This document shows, piece by piece, positions 33,780-44,479 of a stretch of 64,000 nucleotides of DNA. The notes under the pieces are model-generated. The model did not search any database, was not told the DNA's origin, and saw nothing but the letters and a program-made list of their open reading frames with translations. The translations under genes were made by a program, and so were the position numbers. The first letter of the stretch is position 1. The number at the start of each line of letters is the position of its first letter. The DNA comes from Prorocentrum cordatum (lineage: Eukaryota; Sar; Dinophyceae; Prorocentrales; Prorocentraceae): the NCBI GenBank assembly GCA_963575745.1, contig CAUYUJ010012669.1, positions 156,501-220,500 of the forward strand, written 5' to 3'.

Positions 33780-34705
33780 GTAACCGTTGTATTTCTCAAT
33801 TAAAGTGCTTTTTCTGGGGGCCTGCACCCTGGTTGTTTACCCGGGCAAGCGACATGTCACCGAATTGTGCCCCTGGCCCCTTGTTTACAACAGCAACAAC
33901 AACAACAACAACAATCATTTGACCCGAACGCGTGGTGTTCTCCCCAGTGCCAGGGTTTTCATACGACACCAGGCAATACCCCCACTTCGTGGGGGGGCAT
34001 TACAAGCTCTACCAAATATCCAAACGACTCTTCGCGACCACCCAAACCCAGCTTCCCGCCCTATGACGTTGGGACACTTCACTTCGTGGCGTGCGGACGA
34101 CCGTGGCTACTACACTGGCGTGGGGTACACACCCACAGAACCCAATGGTTTTTGGAGATTTCGGCGTGCGCGCGCGAAGAAAAAACGAATGTGTCCCGCA
34201 TGGTATTATTTGACAGGGATGATGGCCCTGGCAGGTGCGCAACCGTTGTCGCAGAAGTTCGAAAAAGTTGCTCGCAAAAGCCCGTTTGACAGAAATGTTT
34301 AAAAAGTGTTGGTTTTCCTACGAATCCGCAAGAGCGCGCGGGATGAGATTTTGACATTTTTTTGTTGAAAAACCATTGGTTTTTTGATGTTTTTATGTTA
34401 AAATCGCTCCGAACACTAAGCTTTTGGAAGGATTTCGTCTTGCGCGCGCGAATGTCCACTTTACCTTATTTTTTGCAAGGGATTCTTGAAATTTGATTAT
34501 ATTAGAACAAGAAATGTCATTTTATAGTGTTTTTTGCAAGGGAAAGCGGGGGGGAACAAAACAACCGGATCTTGATCACATCGAATTACCTGAGGCTTCC
34601 TCACGAAAATGATGAAAATGTAGCTGCGGCCTAGGCGCGGCGGGGGGGGCGTGCACCAGGGGGCCCAACAATAATTATTCTTTAGAATTAATAATGTTCA
34701 ACATC
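33780..34705 (+). repeat. B element 1 (with (CAA)n borders)
   Basis: A head with (CAA)n at about 33,890 is followed by ACACCAGGCAATACCCCCAC, CACTTCGTGGCGTGCGGACG, GCGCGCGCGAAGAAAAAACG, TGGTATTATTTGACAGGGAT and AAAAAACCATTGG-type words. It ends GCACCAGGGGGCCCAACAAT, TTATTCTTTAGAATTAATAA (a near-palindrome) and again (CAA)n. It is nearly identical, in inverted orientation, to 60,917-61,730. Confidence 0.8.
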
Positions 34706-35340
34706 AACATCAACAACAACAACAACAACAACAACAACAACGGCTCCCGCGTATTACTTCCTCACACATTACTCCCAAATGGCGTTCCCGCGCGGGACTT
34801 ATGTACAATGTGTACAGGGATCGCGCTCTCACGTGGGGTTTGGCATTTATTCAGACGCTGCGCTCTCGACACTCAGGAATCACGCTCTCGCTGTGGATTT
34901 CCCCACGCTTTGTTCGGGAATCGAGCTATTGCTCGAGTCTTCCTCGCGATTCATGCAGGACTCACGCTTCAGCAACCCGCCTGCTCGACCTGGCCGCTTG
35001 GGCCCACCTTCCCGATCCGCCCGTTAGGGTCTACCCGCCCGATCTTCCCGTCTGGTTCTGTCACGTGTTTTCTGTTCCTAGCCCCCCCCCGCTACTCCCT
35101 CTCTTGCTCCATCCTTCTCTTGCTCCTACCTTCCATCCGTCCTCGCTTCCCCTGCTTCCGGGACTACACGAAGCACACGTTGCAAGCAAGAAAGATATAT
35201 GCCCCAAAGGGGACACGATCGAAGACGAGGAGGGCGGGTATCGAGGGCCTGGGATAATATACGTGTTGAATGAGCTGCGAGCAGATCAGAGCGAACAGTC
35301 TGAACATTATTGTTGTTGTGGTTGTCGAATTGTCACTCCT
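34706..35340 (+). repeat. Superfamily-1 array, C type
   Basis: After (CAA)n come ~50-bp modules (AATCGCGCTCTCGC, CTTCCTCGCGATTCATGCAG). Then the block CAACCCGCCTGCTCGACCTG...CCCGCCCGATCTTCCCGTCT and the common tail GATCGAAGACGAGGAGGGCG, GGTATCGAGGGCC...GAGCAGATCAGAGCGAACAG. A TTG run follows the tail. Confidence 0.7.
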
Positions 35341-35344
35341 GAAG

Positions 35345-35990
35345 AATAATGATTGTTGGCCCCTTGCCTGGCGCACATTGCTTTTCAATGGAAGTGCCCC
35401 TCTCAGGGCTCGCACCTTGTTTTTTAGGATGGAACGTCTTGAGCCTCAAACTGCCGCTCCCGGCCCCCGAGTTACAACAACAAAGGTTCCCGCCTCATGC
35501 TTCCTCACAGCGTATTCAGAAAAATCAGGCTCTCGCGCGGGACGCCCCCCAATTTATACAGGAATCGCGCTCACGTGTAACTTCCACACCATTTAATCAG
35601 ACGCCGCGCCCTCGACACTCAGGAATCACGCTCTCGCTGTGGATTTCCCTACGCTTTATTCGGCAACCGCGCTATCGCCCGAGACTTCCTCGCGATTCAT
35701 GCACGACGAACGCTTCAGCAACCCGCCTGCTCGACCTGGCCGCCTGGGCCCGCCTTCCCGACCCGCCCGTTAGGCGTCAGGGTCTACCCGCCCGATCTGC
35801 CTGTCTGGTTCTGCCACGTGTTTTCGGTTTCGAGCCCCTCTCCTGTCACTCTCTCTCTCGTGCTCCATCCTCCTCCCTCCCGCTTGTCCCTTCCTTCCAT
35901 CCATCCTCCCTCCCTCTGCCTTAGAGGCTGAACGAAATACATGTTGCTGGACAGAAAGATACGTAGCACCCCGCAGTTTCGGATAAGAGT
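35345..35990 (+). repeat. Superfamily-1 array, C type, copy 2
   Basis: The head module TCTCAGGGCTCGCACCTTGT is followed by ACAACAACAAAGGTTCCCGC, the ~50-bp modules, and the block with CAACCCGCCTGCTCGACCTG and CCCGCCCGATCTGCCTGTCT. The tail is not intact. Confidence 0.65.
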
Positions 35991-36111
35991 GAGGGGCCGG
36001 CGAGGACGTCCTCAGTTTGCGAGGCTCTGAAGAAGCCCGCTGTTGGCGCCTAAATTTTCTACAAATTCTGCAGTGAAGCCGCCGCAGGCGCAGATTTTTT
36101 CGTTAAAGCAA

Positions 36112-36486
36112 TGTGGGTGGATCGCGGGGTGGGTCGCGGGTGGGTCGCGGGTGGGTCGCGGGTGGGTCGCGGGCCGGGTCGCGGGTGGGTCGCGGGTGGG
36201 TCGCGGGTGGGTCGCGGGGGTGTGTCGCGGGGTGGGTCGCAAATGGGTCGCGGGTGGGTCAAGGGGTAGTTCGCGGGGTGGGTCGCGGGGTGGGTCGCGG
36301 GGTGGGTCGCGGGCTGGGTCTCGGGGTGGGTCGCGGGTGGGTCGCGGGGTAGGTCGCGTGTGGGTCGCGGGCGGGTCACGGGGTGGGTCGCGGGTGGATC
36401 TCGGGTGGATCGCAGGCTTTGTCGCGAGGTGGGTCGCGGGGTGGGTCGCTGGGTGGGTCGCGGGTGGGTCGCGGGCGGGTCGCAGG
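36112..36486 (+). repeat. 12-bp tandem repeat GGGTCGCGGGTG
   Basis: About 30 units of GGTCGCGGGTGG with single-base variants. The unit is a multiple of three, so long frames (GGSRVGRGWVAG and antisense TRDPPATHPR) are open on both strands without being genes. Confidence 0.9.
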
Positions 36487-36499
36487 AGGGACGACGACA

Positions 36500-36501
36500 A
36501 C

Positions 36502-36588
<87 letters not shown>
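36500..36588. repeat. (CAA)n microsatellite
   Basis: About 29 CAA triplets directly ahead of a B element. Confidence 0.95.
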
Positions 36589-36589
<1 letters not shown>

Positions 36590-37030
36590 TACTAGCACGT
36601 GGGGACACTCCGTTCTCACCAGTGCCAGGGTTTTCATAGGAGGCGGGCAATACCCCCACTTTGTGGGGGGGCCGGTTCAAGCTCTACCAAATTTCCAAAC
36701 GACTCTTCGCCACCACCCACACCCAGCTTCCCGCCCTATGACGTTCGGACACTTCACTTCGTGGCATGCGGACGACCGTGGCTACTATTCAGGGCCCCGC
36801 GGCCGACGACGACGGCGTGCGCGCGCGAAGAAAAAACGAATGTGTCCCGCATGGTATTATTTGACAGGGATGATGGCCCTGGCAGGTGCGCAACCGTTGC
36901 TGCAGAAGTTCCAAAAAGTTGTTCTCAAAAGCCCGTTTGACAGAAATGTGTAAAAAGTGTTGGGTGTCCTACGAATCCGCAAGAGCGCGCGGGATGAAAT
37001 TTTGACATTTTTTTTTTTTAAAATAAAAAA

Positions 37031-37062
<32 letters not shown>

Positions 37063-37382
37063 TTGGTTGTTTGATGTTTTTATGTTAAAATCGCTACGAA
37101 AACTAAGGTTTTGGAAGGATTTCGTCTTGCGCGCGCGAATGTCCACTTCACCTTGTTTTTTTGCAATGGATTCTTGAAATGTGGTTATGTTAGAACAAGA
37201 AATGTCATTTTATACTGTTTTTTGCAAGGGAAAGCGGGGGGGAACAAAACAACCGGATCTGGATCACATCGTTTTGTCAAGGGCTTTCGCTCGAAAATGA
37301 TGAAAATGTGGCTGCGGCCTAGGCGCGGCGGGGGGGCCGTGCACCAGGGGCCCCAACAAATTATTCTTTAGAAGAAATAATG
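36589..37382 (+). repeat. B element 2
   Basis: Same order as B element 1 (CAGTGCCAGGGTTTTCATAG, CACTTCGTGGCATGCGGACG, TGGTATTATTTGACAGGGAT, GCGCGCGCGAATGTCCACTT, CCCCAACAAATTATTCTTTA), with a T/A run and (CA)n inserted at about 37,010-37,062. Confidence 0.8.
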
Positions 37383-37640
37383 TTCAACAACAACAACAAC
37401 AATCATTTAAGACTGGGGACACTCCGTTCTCACCAGTGCCAGGGTTTTCATAGGAGGCGGGCAATACCCCCACTTTGTGGGGGGGCCGGTTCAAGCTCTA
37501 CCAATTTCCAAACGACTCTTCGCCACCACCCACACCCAGCTTCCCGCCCTATGACGTTCGGACACTTCACTTCGTGGCCTGCGGACGACCTTGGCTACTA
37601 CACTGGCGCATGGGTACAGTGACTTGTTGTGGTAACATTT
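37383..37640 (+). repeat. B element 3, truncated
   Basis: (CAA)n then only the first ~210 bp of the element (GGGGACACTCCGTTCTCACC to GGCTACTACACTGGCGCATG). The next 275 bp to 37,915 holds nothing recognised. Confidence 0.75.
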
Positions 37641-37915
37641 TGTGGAAGCTAGCTTAGTATACGACTTTTCCCCCTGTTCCAACACTGGACACCTGTACCG
37701 TTTTCCGACGTTTTTCCGTTTCTGTACCACACAAGCGAAGACACTTATTTTGAGTGGTACCACGTGCGTGGCGCCAGCATACCACAGGACTTGTTTCCGT
37801 TGTTGCGAGACGATACATGCTCATTCTTGTTCTGTGGTTGTCGTTCCGGCCTCAATGTGCAATACTGGCTCATTCGTCTACGAAATACACGTGACTAGCT
37901 CTCTCTGGTTGGAGG

Positions 37916-38170
37916 TCCTGATGGTTGTGGTTGTCCCGATGGTTGTCGCGATGATTGTCCCGATGATTGTCCCGATTGTTGTTCCGATGGTTCTCCCGAT
38001 GGTTGTCCCGATGGTTGTCCCGATCGTTGTCCCGATGGTTGTCCCGATGGTTGTCCCGATGGTTGTCCTGATGGTTGTGGTTGTCCCGATCGTTGTCCCG
38101 ATGGTTGTCCCCATGGTTGTCCCGATGGTTGTTCCGATGGGTGTCCCAATGGTTGTCCCGATGGTTGTCA
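37916..38170 (+). repeat. 12-bp tandem repeat GATGGTTGTCCC
   Basis: About 21 units with C/G/T variants, followed by a short (GGA)n (about 38,200-38,222). The 353-residue plus-strand frame (VVPMVVPIVVPM) and its antisense (TTIGTTIGTT) are repeat artefacts. It stands just downstream of the minus-strand gene cluster. Confidence 0.9.
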
Positions 38171-38271
38171 GCGATGCCGGATCCTCACGCCCCCCGCCGG
38201 AGGAGGAGGAGGAGGAGGAGGAGCAGGACAAGGCGCGGCGGCTCTGGACACATACGTGCTCTGGATACATA

Positions 38272-39424
38272 CTAAAGAGACGAGTCTTTGTGCTCATCAT
38301 CTTCTGGCATACGCCTGTCTCTAATGGCACGCATCTGGCGCAATACTGCAAGCTGCGCTCCTGGCAGCAATACATCAGGGGCCAAGTGTCCAAGCATTGT
38401 GCCGATACGCCTCCTCGCGGATACATCGCCCGTGCGTGCGTGGGGCGCCAATACCGCCAGGACGCCCTGGACATGCGCCGGCATACCCAGATCCACCTGG
38501 TAATCCATGACATTCCCATACTCGGACTGCCCGAAAGAACGCCATACTGGCATGTGCCACCAATGGTCCTGCTTCGGGAAATAGGCGATACCATCCTTGA
38601 CGTCGTCGGAGGCATTCCACAGAGCCGTAGATGGCGGCTCCATACCCATGGATCCCGTGTGTGTTGCCACAAATACATCCAGGCTCGCCATGCGCCTGTA
38701 TGACAGACCTGATACCACCTCGGAATGCACGTGAATACGCAGGAGCTGCAACAGCCTGCGCAAGCCAGCATACACCCAGCCGCCGTGCCCGACGAAGACG
38801 TGCGATCTCCAGTTCGCTATACCGGCTTGGGTGCACAGCCGATGGAATACTTCCGAAAGTGTGCCCAGATACTTCGCGGCTGAATCTGCGAAACCAGAAA
38901 AGTTGCCGAATACCAAGCCAGGGTAGAAGTATACCGCGAACGCCATCCACTCTGGGGTCTGGATGCCTCCCATACGGCGCTGGTTCTCGACCATACCGTT
39001 CTCCTTGGACTGGCGCGTACTCTCCGGCGTCGAGAGGCAGAGGCATACACCCGTGAGTCCCTGCCACATACACGGAAAGTACACAGCAGTCGCGAACCAC
39101 GTGGTCTCGCGCAGCACCTTTCAGGAGAGACAAAAGTACCACTACCACCAGCTAGGGGGGTGGCCGCGCCTTCCCCTCGAGCTGGTGGCACCTCGTTCCG
39201 GGCACTCTCTGGAGGCATACCCGGAAGGAGGTGCCACCAGCTCGAAGATGGAGCGGCCACCCCCCTAGCTGGTGGTAGTGGTACTTTTGTCTCTCCTGAA
39301 CCTTGAGCCAGTGGAATACCAACCCGTCCCCGCCGGGTGGCATAGCCCAGCGCCTCATACCCTCGGCCACCTCCTCGTTGGATGGGGTATACTCCCCAGT
39401 CTGTTCGTCCCACTGCCCTGCCAT
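38272..39424 (-). CDS. 322-residue protein of unknown function, last gene of the cluster
   Basis: Start ATG at 39,424, about 60 nt after a relict SL; 41 codons (MAGQWDEQTGEYTPSNEEVA...VFHWLK), then a 184-bp introner (39,118-39,301), then 281 codons (VLRETTWFATAVYFPCMWQG...) to TAG at 38,272. The introner sits in phase 0 between Lys41 and Val42, and removing it restores the frame exactly. The protein is rich in Trp, His, Tyr and Val, with no transmembrane segment or motif I recognise. Segments such as GVCLCLSTPESTRQSKENGM and NASDDVKDGIAYFPKQDHWW look globular. The coding strand carries GTAT at very high density, 16 sites between 38,309 and 38,819. It belongs to the directional cluster headed by the Rep-helicase gene; a role in that element is only inference. 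Confidence 0.7.
39118..39301 (-). mobile_element. Introner: TIR element forming a 184-bp intron
   Basis: The element 39,121-39,299 (179 bp) has near-perfect ~48-bp TIRs starting TCAGGAGAGACAAAAGTACC. It is flanked by a 5-bp duplication (ACCTT on plus, AAGGT on minus) at 39,116-39,120 and 39,300-39,304. On the minus strand the first AAG|GT supplies the GT donor and the second AAG|GT supplies the AG acceptor. Splicing therefore leaves a single AAGGT and the reading frame ...HWLK|VLRE... intact. Confidence 0.9.
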
Positions 39425-39482
39425 TGCCAACAATACGGACGCGCGTGTGTATATGGAAAGAGATACGGAAAGCGAAATACGA

Positions 39483-39504
39483 CTGGAGCACAAATGGCTA
39501 AGGC
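39483..39504 (-). other. Relict spliced leader ahead of the 322-residue gene
   Basis: Minus strand GCCTTAGCCATTTGTGCTCC-AG matches the SL at 18 of 22 positions. A pyrimidine-rich GGCACTTTCCCACAG lies about 10-25 nt upstream of it. The same surroundings occur at the SGNH gene. Confidence 0.75.
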
Positions 39505-39599
39505 AAACGAATGATGCTGTGGGAAAGTGCCAAAGTCCATACGAACAGAAACGAAGCACATACATGTGTCACACTGATAAGACAACTCACACTCACAAG

Positions 39600-41290
39600 C
39601 AGGTTAGTCAACACATTGGCACATGATACATTTGATACATATTGCACATGATACATATGATAAACATGAGACAAGGACACACAACAGTTGGTCACATTTT
39701 TGGGGCAAATTTCAGACACATGCATTTGTTATATATGATACATATTGCACATGATACATATGATAGACATGAGTCAAAGATACACAACAGTTGGTCACAT
39801 GTTTGGGGCAAATTTCAGACACATTCATGTGTTATATATGATACATATTGCACATGATACATATGATAGACATGAGACAAAGACACACAACAGTTGGTCA
39901 CATTTTTGGGGCACATTTCAGACTCATGCATTTGTTATAGATGATATTGCACATGATACATATGCTAGACATGAGACAAAGACACACAACAGTTGGTCAC
40001 ATGTTTGGGGCAAATTTCGGACACATGCCTTTGTTATATATGATACATATTGTACATGATACATATGATAGACCTGAGACAAAGACACACGACAGTTGGT
40101 CACATTGTTGGGGCAAATTTCGGACTCATGCATTTGTTATGTATGATACATATTGCACATGATACATATGATAGACATGAGACAAAGACACACAACAGTT
40201 GGTCACATTTTTGGGGCAAATTTCGGAAACATGCACTTGTTATATATGATACATATTGCACATGATACATATGATAGACATGAGACAAAGACACACAACA
40301 GTTGGTCACATTTTCTGGCAAACAGCAGACACATGCACTTGTTATATATGAGTCATATTGCACATGATACATATGATAGACATGAGACAAAGACACACAA
40401 CAGTTGGTCACATGTTTGGGGCAAATGTCAGACACATGCATTTGGTATATATGATACATATTGCACATGATACATATGATAGACATGAGACAAAGACACA
40501 CAGACACATGCATTTGTTATATGTGATACATATTGCACATGATACATATGATAGACATGAGACAAAAACACAACAGTTGGTCACATTTTTGGGGCAAATT
40601 TCAGACGCATGCATTTGTTATAGATGATACATATTGCACATGATACATATGATAGACATGAGACAAAGACACACAACAGTTGGTGACATTTGTGGGGCAA
40701 ATTTCGGACACATGCCTTTGTTATATATGATACATATTGCACATGATACATATGATAGACCTGAGACAAAGACACACAACAGTTGGTCACATTTTTGGGG
40801 GCAAATTTCAGACACATGCATTTGTCATGCATGATACATATTGCACATGATACAATGATAGACATGAGACAAAGACACACACCAGTTGGTCACATTTGTG
40901 GGGCAAATTTCGGACTCATGCATTTGTTATGTATGATACATATTGCACATGATACAGATGATAGACATGAGACAAAGACACACAACATTTGGTCACATTT
41001 TTGGTGCAAATTTCGGACACATGCACTTGTTATATATGATACATATTGCACATGATACATATGATAGACATGAGACAAAGACACACAACAGTTGGTCACA
41101 TTTTTGGGGCAAATTTCGGACACATGCACTTGTTATATATGATACATATTGCACATTATACATATGATAGGCATGAGACAAAGACACACAACAATTGGTC
41201 ACATTTTTGGGGCAAATTTCAGACACATGCATTTGTTATATATGATATTGCACATGATACATGTGATAAACATGAGAGAAAAACATGATA
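39600..41290 (-). repeat. ~103-bp tandem array 1 (about 16 units)
   Basis: The unit reads on plus CACATGATACATATGATAGA, CATGAGACAAAGACACACAA, CAGTTGGTCACATTTTTGGG, GCAAATTTCAGACACATGCA, TTTGTTATATATGATACATA, TTG. Units differ by scattered substitutions and small deletions. The array is bordered by a direct repeat (GACAACT-A-ACTCACAA-CAGGTT...ACACATTGGCA) at about 39,579-39,620 and 41,288-41,333. Related arrays lie at 46,130-47,050 and 50,280-51,200. It fills the spacer between two genes of the cluster; its many open frames are not genes. Confidence 0.95.
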
Positions 41291-41521
41291 GGACAACTGA
41301 AACTCACAAACAGGTTTGTGGGACACATTGGCAATCTGTTGGAACGTGGGAGCATACACCCACAGACCAGGTGGTCTCATTGTTTGGGACATGTTGTTTT
41401 GCCACTCCCGCACACTTCATATATACACTCCGGAGAAAACAATACCCTGGTCTAAATGCATGCAGCCCCTGCCTCCCAGTGTGCACGCACGACTCTGGAA
41501 AATTGCTCATATACCGCGCCA

Positions 41522-42361
41522 TCAGGCAGTGCCGAAATCGTTGACGGCGGAGCCCTGTGCGCCCACCGCCTCCACGTCAATACCGTTGTGGCCCAACGCA
41601 TGACGGACCTTCACAGCAGCCTGGAACTCTTGAAGTGATATCTCCTGCTGCGTTGGACCAGCTCCGTGAAAACTGTTCCCGTGATGCCTGAAACAGGTGG
41701 CGGCCCTGTGGTGACACTGAGCCACAAATGCCAACCCCCCACAGCTTTGCCAATGGGCCATCATACGCACTCGAGAAAGTTTACCCTTGTCGAGCCACTC
41801 ATACACTTTCTTCGCATGCTGGTCCAATGCCGGCTCAGTCTTCGTGTCCGGCAGCACTGCTTCGTCCATGCCGCTCGCACGCAGGGCGGCAGCACCCCTT
41901 TTCTCATACTGCTTCTTGGGTGCCAGGCAATACTGCAAGGACGGCAGGATCTCCTCAATCTCTTTGTAGAACTCCTCATACATCGTCGGATTCAATACCG
42001 CCTTGTTCGCCGCCTGTACCGAGGGATCCTTTTGATACTCGCAGAAGGTCTTCATCGCGTGAATGAAACGGTTAATACCGACACCCCTCCGCTCCGGCTC
42101 CTTGCTGCACATCTCCGACATCCATACGGCCCCACTCTTCAGCGGCTCCTGCATCTCGTTCCATACCTGCTTGTCCGATAACTTCACGAACTTGGAAGGC
42201 CCGTATACGTTGAGCAACTGCGACGGCAACGTCTCGAATACCTTCAGCCACTCCCGCTTCTTCTGGTCCTTCGCCTTCTCCGCAGAGGCCGGGGCGCCCG
42301 GCTGCGCCGCTGGCGCAGCCAACATCGCGAAGTCAGTGGCCATGCCACTGTCGAGGCTCAT
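41522..42361 (-). CDS. 279-residue protein of unknown function
   Basis: Start ATG at 42,361, TGA at 41,522. It reads MSLDSGMATDFAMLAAPAAQ, a Lys-rich linker EKAKDQKKREWLKVFETLPS, then KFVKLSDKQVWNEMQEPLKS, GVGINRFIHAMKTFCEYQKD, MYEEFYKEIEEILPSLQYCL, HAKKVYEWLDKGKLSRVRMM and GGLAFVAQCHHRAATCFRHH. It is largely helical and charged, with no motif recognised. Upstream the frame stays open (VFPLGNIFPAVSSQSVA), so a start further out is possible. A very weak SL-like CTGCAGCCATATAATCCCAC-AG lies at about 42,430-42,452. GTAT is frequent on the coding strand, as in the other cluster genes. It ends where array 1 and its border begin. Confidence 0.65.
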   Translation of the reverse strand: MSLDSGMATDFAMLAAPAAQPGAPASAEKAKDQKKREWLKVFETLPSQLLNVYGPSKFVKLSDKQVWNEMQEPLKSGAVWMSEMCSKEPERRGVGINRFIHAMKTFCEYQKDPSVQAANKAVLNPTMYEEFYKEIEEILPSLQYCLAPKKQYEKRGAAALRASGMDEAVLPDTKTEPALDQHAKKVYEWLDKGKLSRVRMMAHWQSCGGLAFVAQCHHRAATCFRHHGNSFHGAGPTQQEISLQEFQAAVKVRHALGHNGIDVEAVGAQGSAVNDFGTA

Positions 42362-42469
42362 GGCGACCGATTGAGACGAAACCGCAGGGAATATATTTCC
42401 GAGTGGGAAGACTGGTACTGCCGTGCCAGCTGTGGGATTATATGGCTGCAGTATAGGAGACGTATGATA

Positions 42470-43085
42470 CACATGAGACACAATCGCAAAACAGTTGGTC
42501 ACATTTTTGGGGCAAATGTGAGCAACATGCATTTGTTACATATGATACATATGATACTTGATACGTATGATAGACATGAGACAGAGTCACTCAGATGCTC
42601 ACATTTTTGGGCCAGTTTGGAGACGCAACCTGTCGGTATATATGATACATACCAGCCTTGCTCTTTGTCGGAGATACACGCGTAGGGAGCCAACGCGTGC
42701 ACAACAAAGGCGGTCCTATTTTATTTCTATGCATGCATGCATGTATGCATGTATGCATGCATGTAGGTCAGTGAAAATACTTTTTCTATGCATGCATGTA
42801 TGTCTGTATGTATTTCTGTATGTGTGTATCTATGTAAAAATGTATGATGTCACACATACGACGGTATATAACTCTCAGTGCATGTCTCGACGTACGCATG
42901 TGTATGTGTATGTGACTGTGTAGGTATACGTCTATGTGTAGAGACATGGCTATGCGCGTCGAACTAGTATGTTTACATGTGTGTATGTATGTATATGTGT
43001 ATGTCATTGCTGCTGTATGCTCTTCTTTCATACGGTTCTGGTCGACCACTGTGTCAGACAACATGCAACTATACAAAAGAACACC
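42470..43085 (-). other. Spacer: one 103-bp unit, an exon scrap and ATGC repeats
   Basis: One diverged 103-bp unit at about 42,475-42,550 is followed at about 42,649-42,683 by TACCAGCCTTGCTCTTTGTC-GGAGATACACGCG. That is an exact ~35-bp copy of coding sequence at 53,242-53,276 (ACISDKEQGWY). Then come GCATGCATGTATGCATGTAT repeats at 42,730-42,850. No gene. Confidence 0.7.
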
Positions 43086-43089
43086 GCCC

Positions 43090-44412
43090 TCAGGGTTCAG
43101 CCAGCAACGCTTCCAACTTGACTTTGGATACTCGTCTGGTGATCCACCGTCCCTGCTTTTTCATTCTTTCATACTCGGAGCCGCCGCGAGCGTGCGCTGC
43201 GGATACCAGCTCCTCGTAACTCCTCTTCCGCGCCCCCGTGCCTGCAGGCTTCTGCATGCCGCGCTTCACCAGCACCGCGAGCTTCTTCTTAGTATGCGAC
43301 TTCGCGTACTTGATGCCCAGACCCTTCGCGGCCTTGACCAAGCCGCGATACTGCTGTGTGTGCTGGACCTTCTGAGTCACAACGCTCAGACAACTCGCCA
43401 GCACGCGGAACTCTGGAATACCGTCCAATTCAACCTTGGGACACAAACGGCGGCGACCCATCTGAAACGCCACCTCCAAAGGTCCGCCAGCGCGTTTGGA
43501 GGGTAACTTCCGCAGCACAGCGAGTGATACACCCACGCAGCTGCGGATCCCCCCCAAAACCTGAATTGTGTGAGAACGCGTGGGTCAACTGTATGCTAGC
43601 CGATTTCGGACACGCGAAACGTTTGCCCGCACAGACTTGCTCTGGTCATACAGCTCAATGAGGTACCAAAGACCATGCAGCGAATACCTGTTGACAGCCT
43701 GCCGCGTCTCGCAGAACAATACATACATGGTCGCGGCACTCACTTGAGACGTAGTGTTTAGAGCCTTCCTCATACGACCCACTGCTGTGGTCATACTGTC
43801 GCAGGACACCGCGCCAAAATACGCGAGCTCCGCCGCAGCATCGCGTCCATACTTCCGACACTGCCGCTTCAGAAACCACTGATGCAGCTCCTCGGTATAC
43901 TCCGTTGGCGTGCAGCCCATGCAAAACTCAAGCATGTGCATAAAACACCGCATACAGTCCATGCTGTTATACTTACCTGCCATCTTCACCTGGTTCTTCT
44001 GAACAGCCACGGCCACATAGTCCGGGATACTGTCCCCGATGGCCATGATGTCAGCGCTCGCGACCGAGACGCCCTCCACACGGGGACGCTGAAGCCCCGA
44101 TACTACGTGCGCCCACTTCTCCGCAAATGCAACAAGGCGCCGTCGTATACGAGCCCTGCGAAGAGTGCGAATGAAGTTCAAACCAGAATACGCAATGTGC
44201 AAACCTTCCCGATGGGCCAAATACGAGCACCCCCTCTCTTTGCATACTGCCTCGCAGTGCCGCACGAGTCCACAACAAAATGAATCGAAGTTCTCGACGA
44301 ATGCACTCCACTGATCCAAAAGGTAGTCACATACGACAGGTACTCCTGCCTGACCTCTGGTGAAACGCAGTAATACAAAGGAGAGCAAGAAAAGATACCC
44401 TGCGGAGTCCAT
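43090..44412 (-). CDS. Unknown protein, 441-codon frame with one in-frame TGA
   Basis: From ATG 44,412 the frame reads MDSAGYLFLLSFVLLRFTRG (hydrophobic start, possibly a signal or membrane segment). It continues through CCGLVRHCEAVCKERGCSYL, ARIRRRLVAFAEKWAHVVSG, GKYNSMDCMRCFMHMLEFCM and QVSAATMYVLFCETRQAVNR to ...NRLAYS and TGA (43,585-43,587). The same frame continues without another stop for about 164 codons (RSHTIQVLGGIRSCVGVSLA...KYAKSHTKKKLAVLVKRGMQ) to TGA at 43,090, ending in a Lys/Arg-rich tail. It is either one protein broken by a nonsense change or read through, or two proteins, the second lacking its own early ATG. Many Cys occur in the first part. A relict SL precedes it by 34 nt. 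No family recognised; GTAT density is high throughout. Confidence 0.6.
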
Positions 44413-44445
44413 GCCAAGGCAATCCGTGGCCAAGAATAACCCCCT

Positions 44446-44466
44446 CTTGAGCCTAAGTGCCTATGA
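44446..44466 (-). other. Relict spliced leader ahead of the 441-codon frame
   Basis: Minus strand TCATAGGCACTTAGGCTCAA-G matches the SL at 16 of 21 positions, with the 3' eight bases GGCTCAAG intact. Confidence 0.65.
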
Positions 44467-44479
44467 ACAACACACACAG

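Noticed and set aside
34079-34459. 126-codon frame present in three B elements
   Set aside because: The copies are identical at DNA level, so the open frame is inherited passively; diverged B copies break it, and another frame on the opposite strand is equally open.
39600-41290. CRISPR-like array
   Set aside because: The whole ~103-bp unit repeats, without unique spacers; this is a satellite in a eukaryotic genome.
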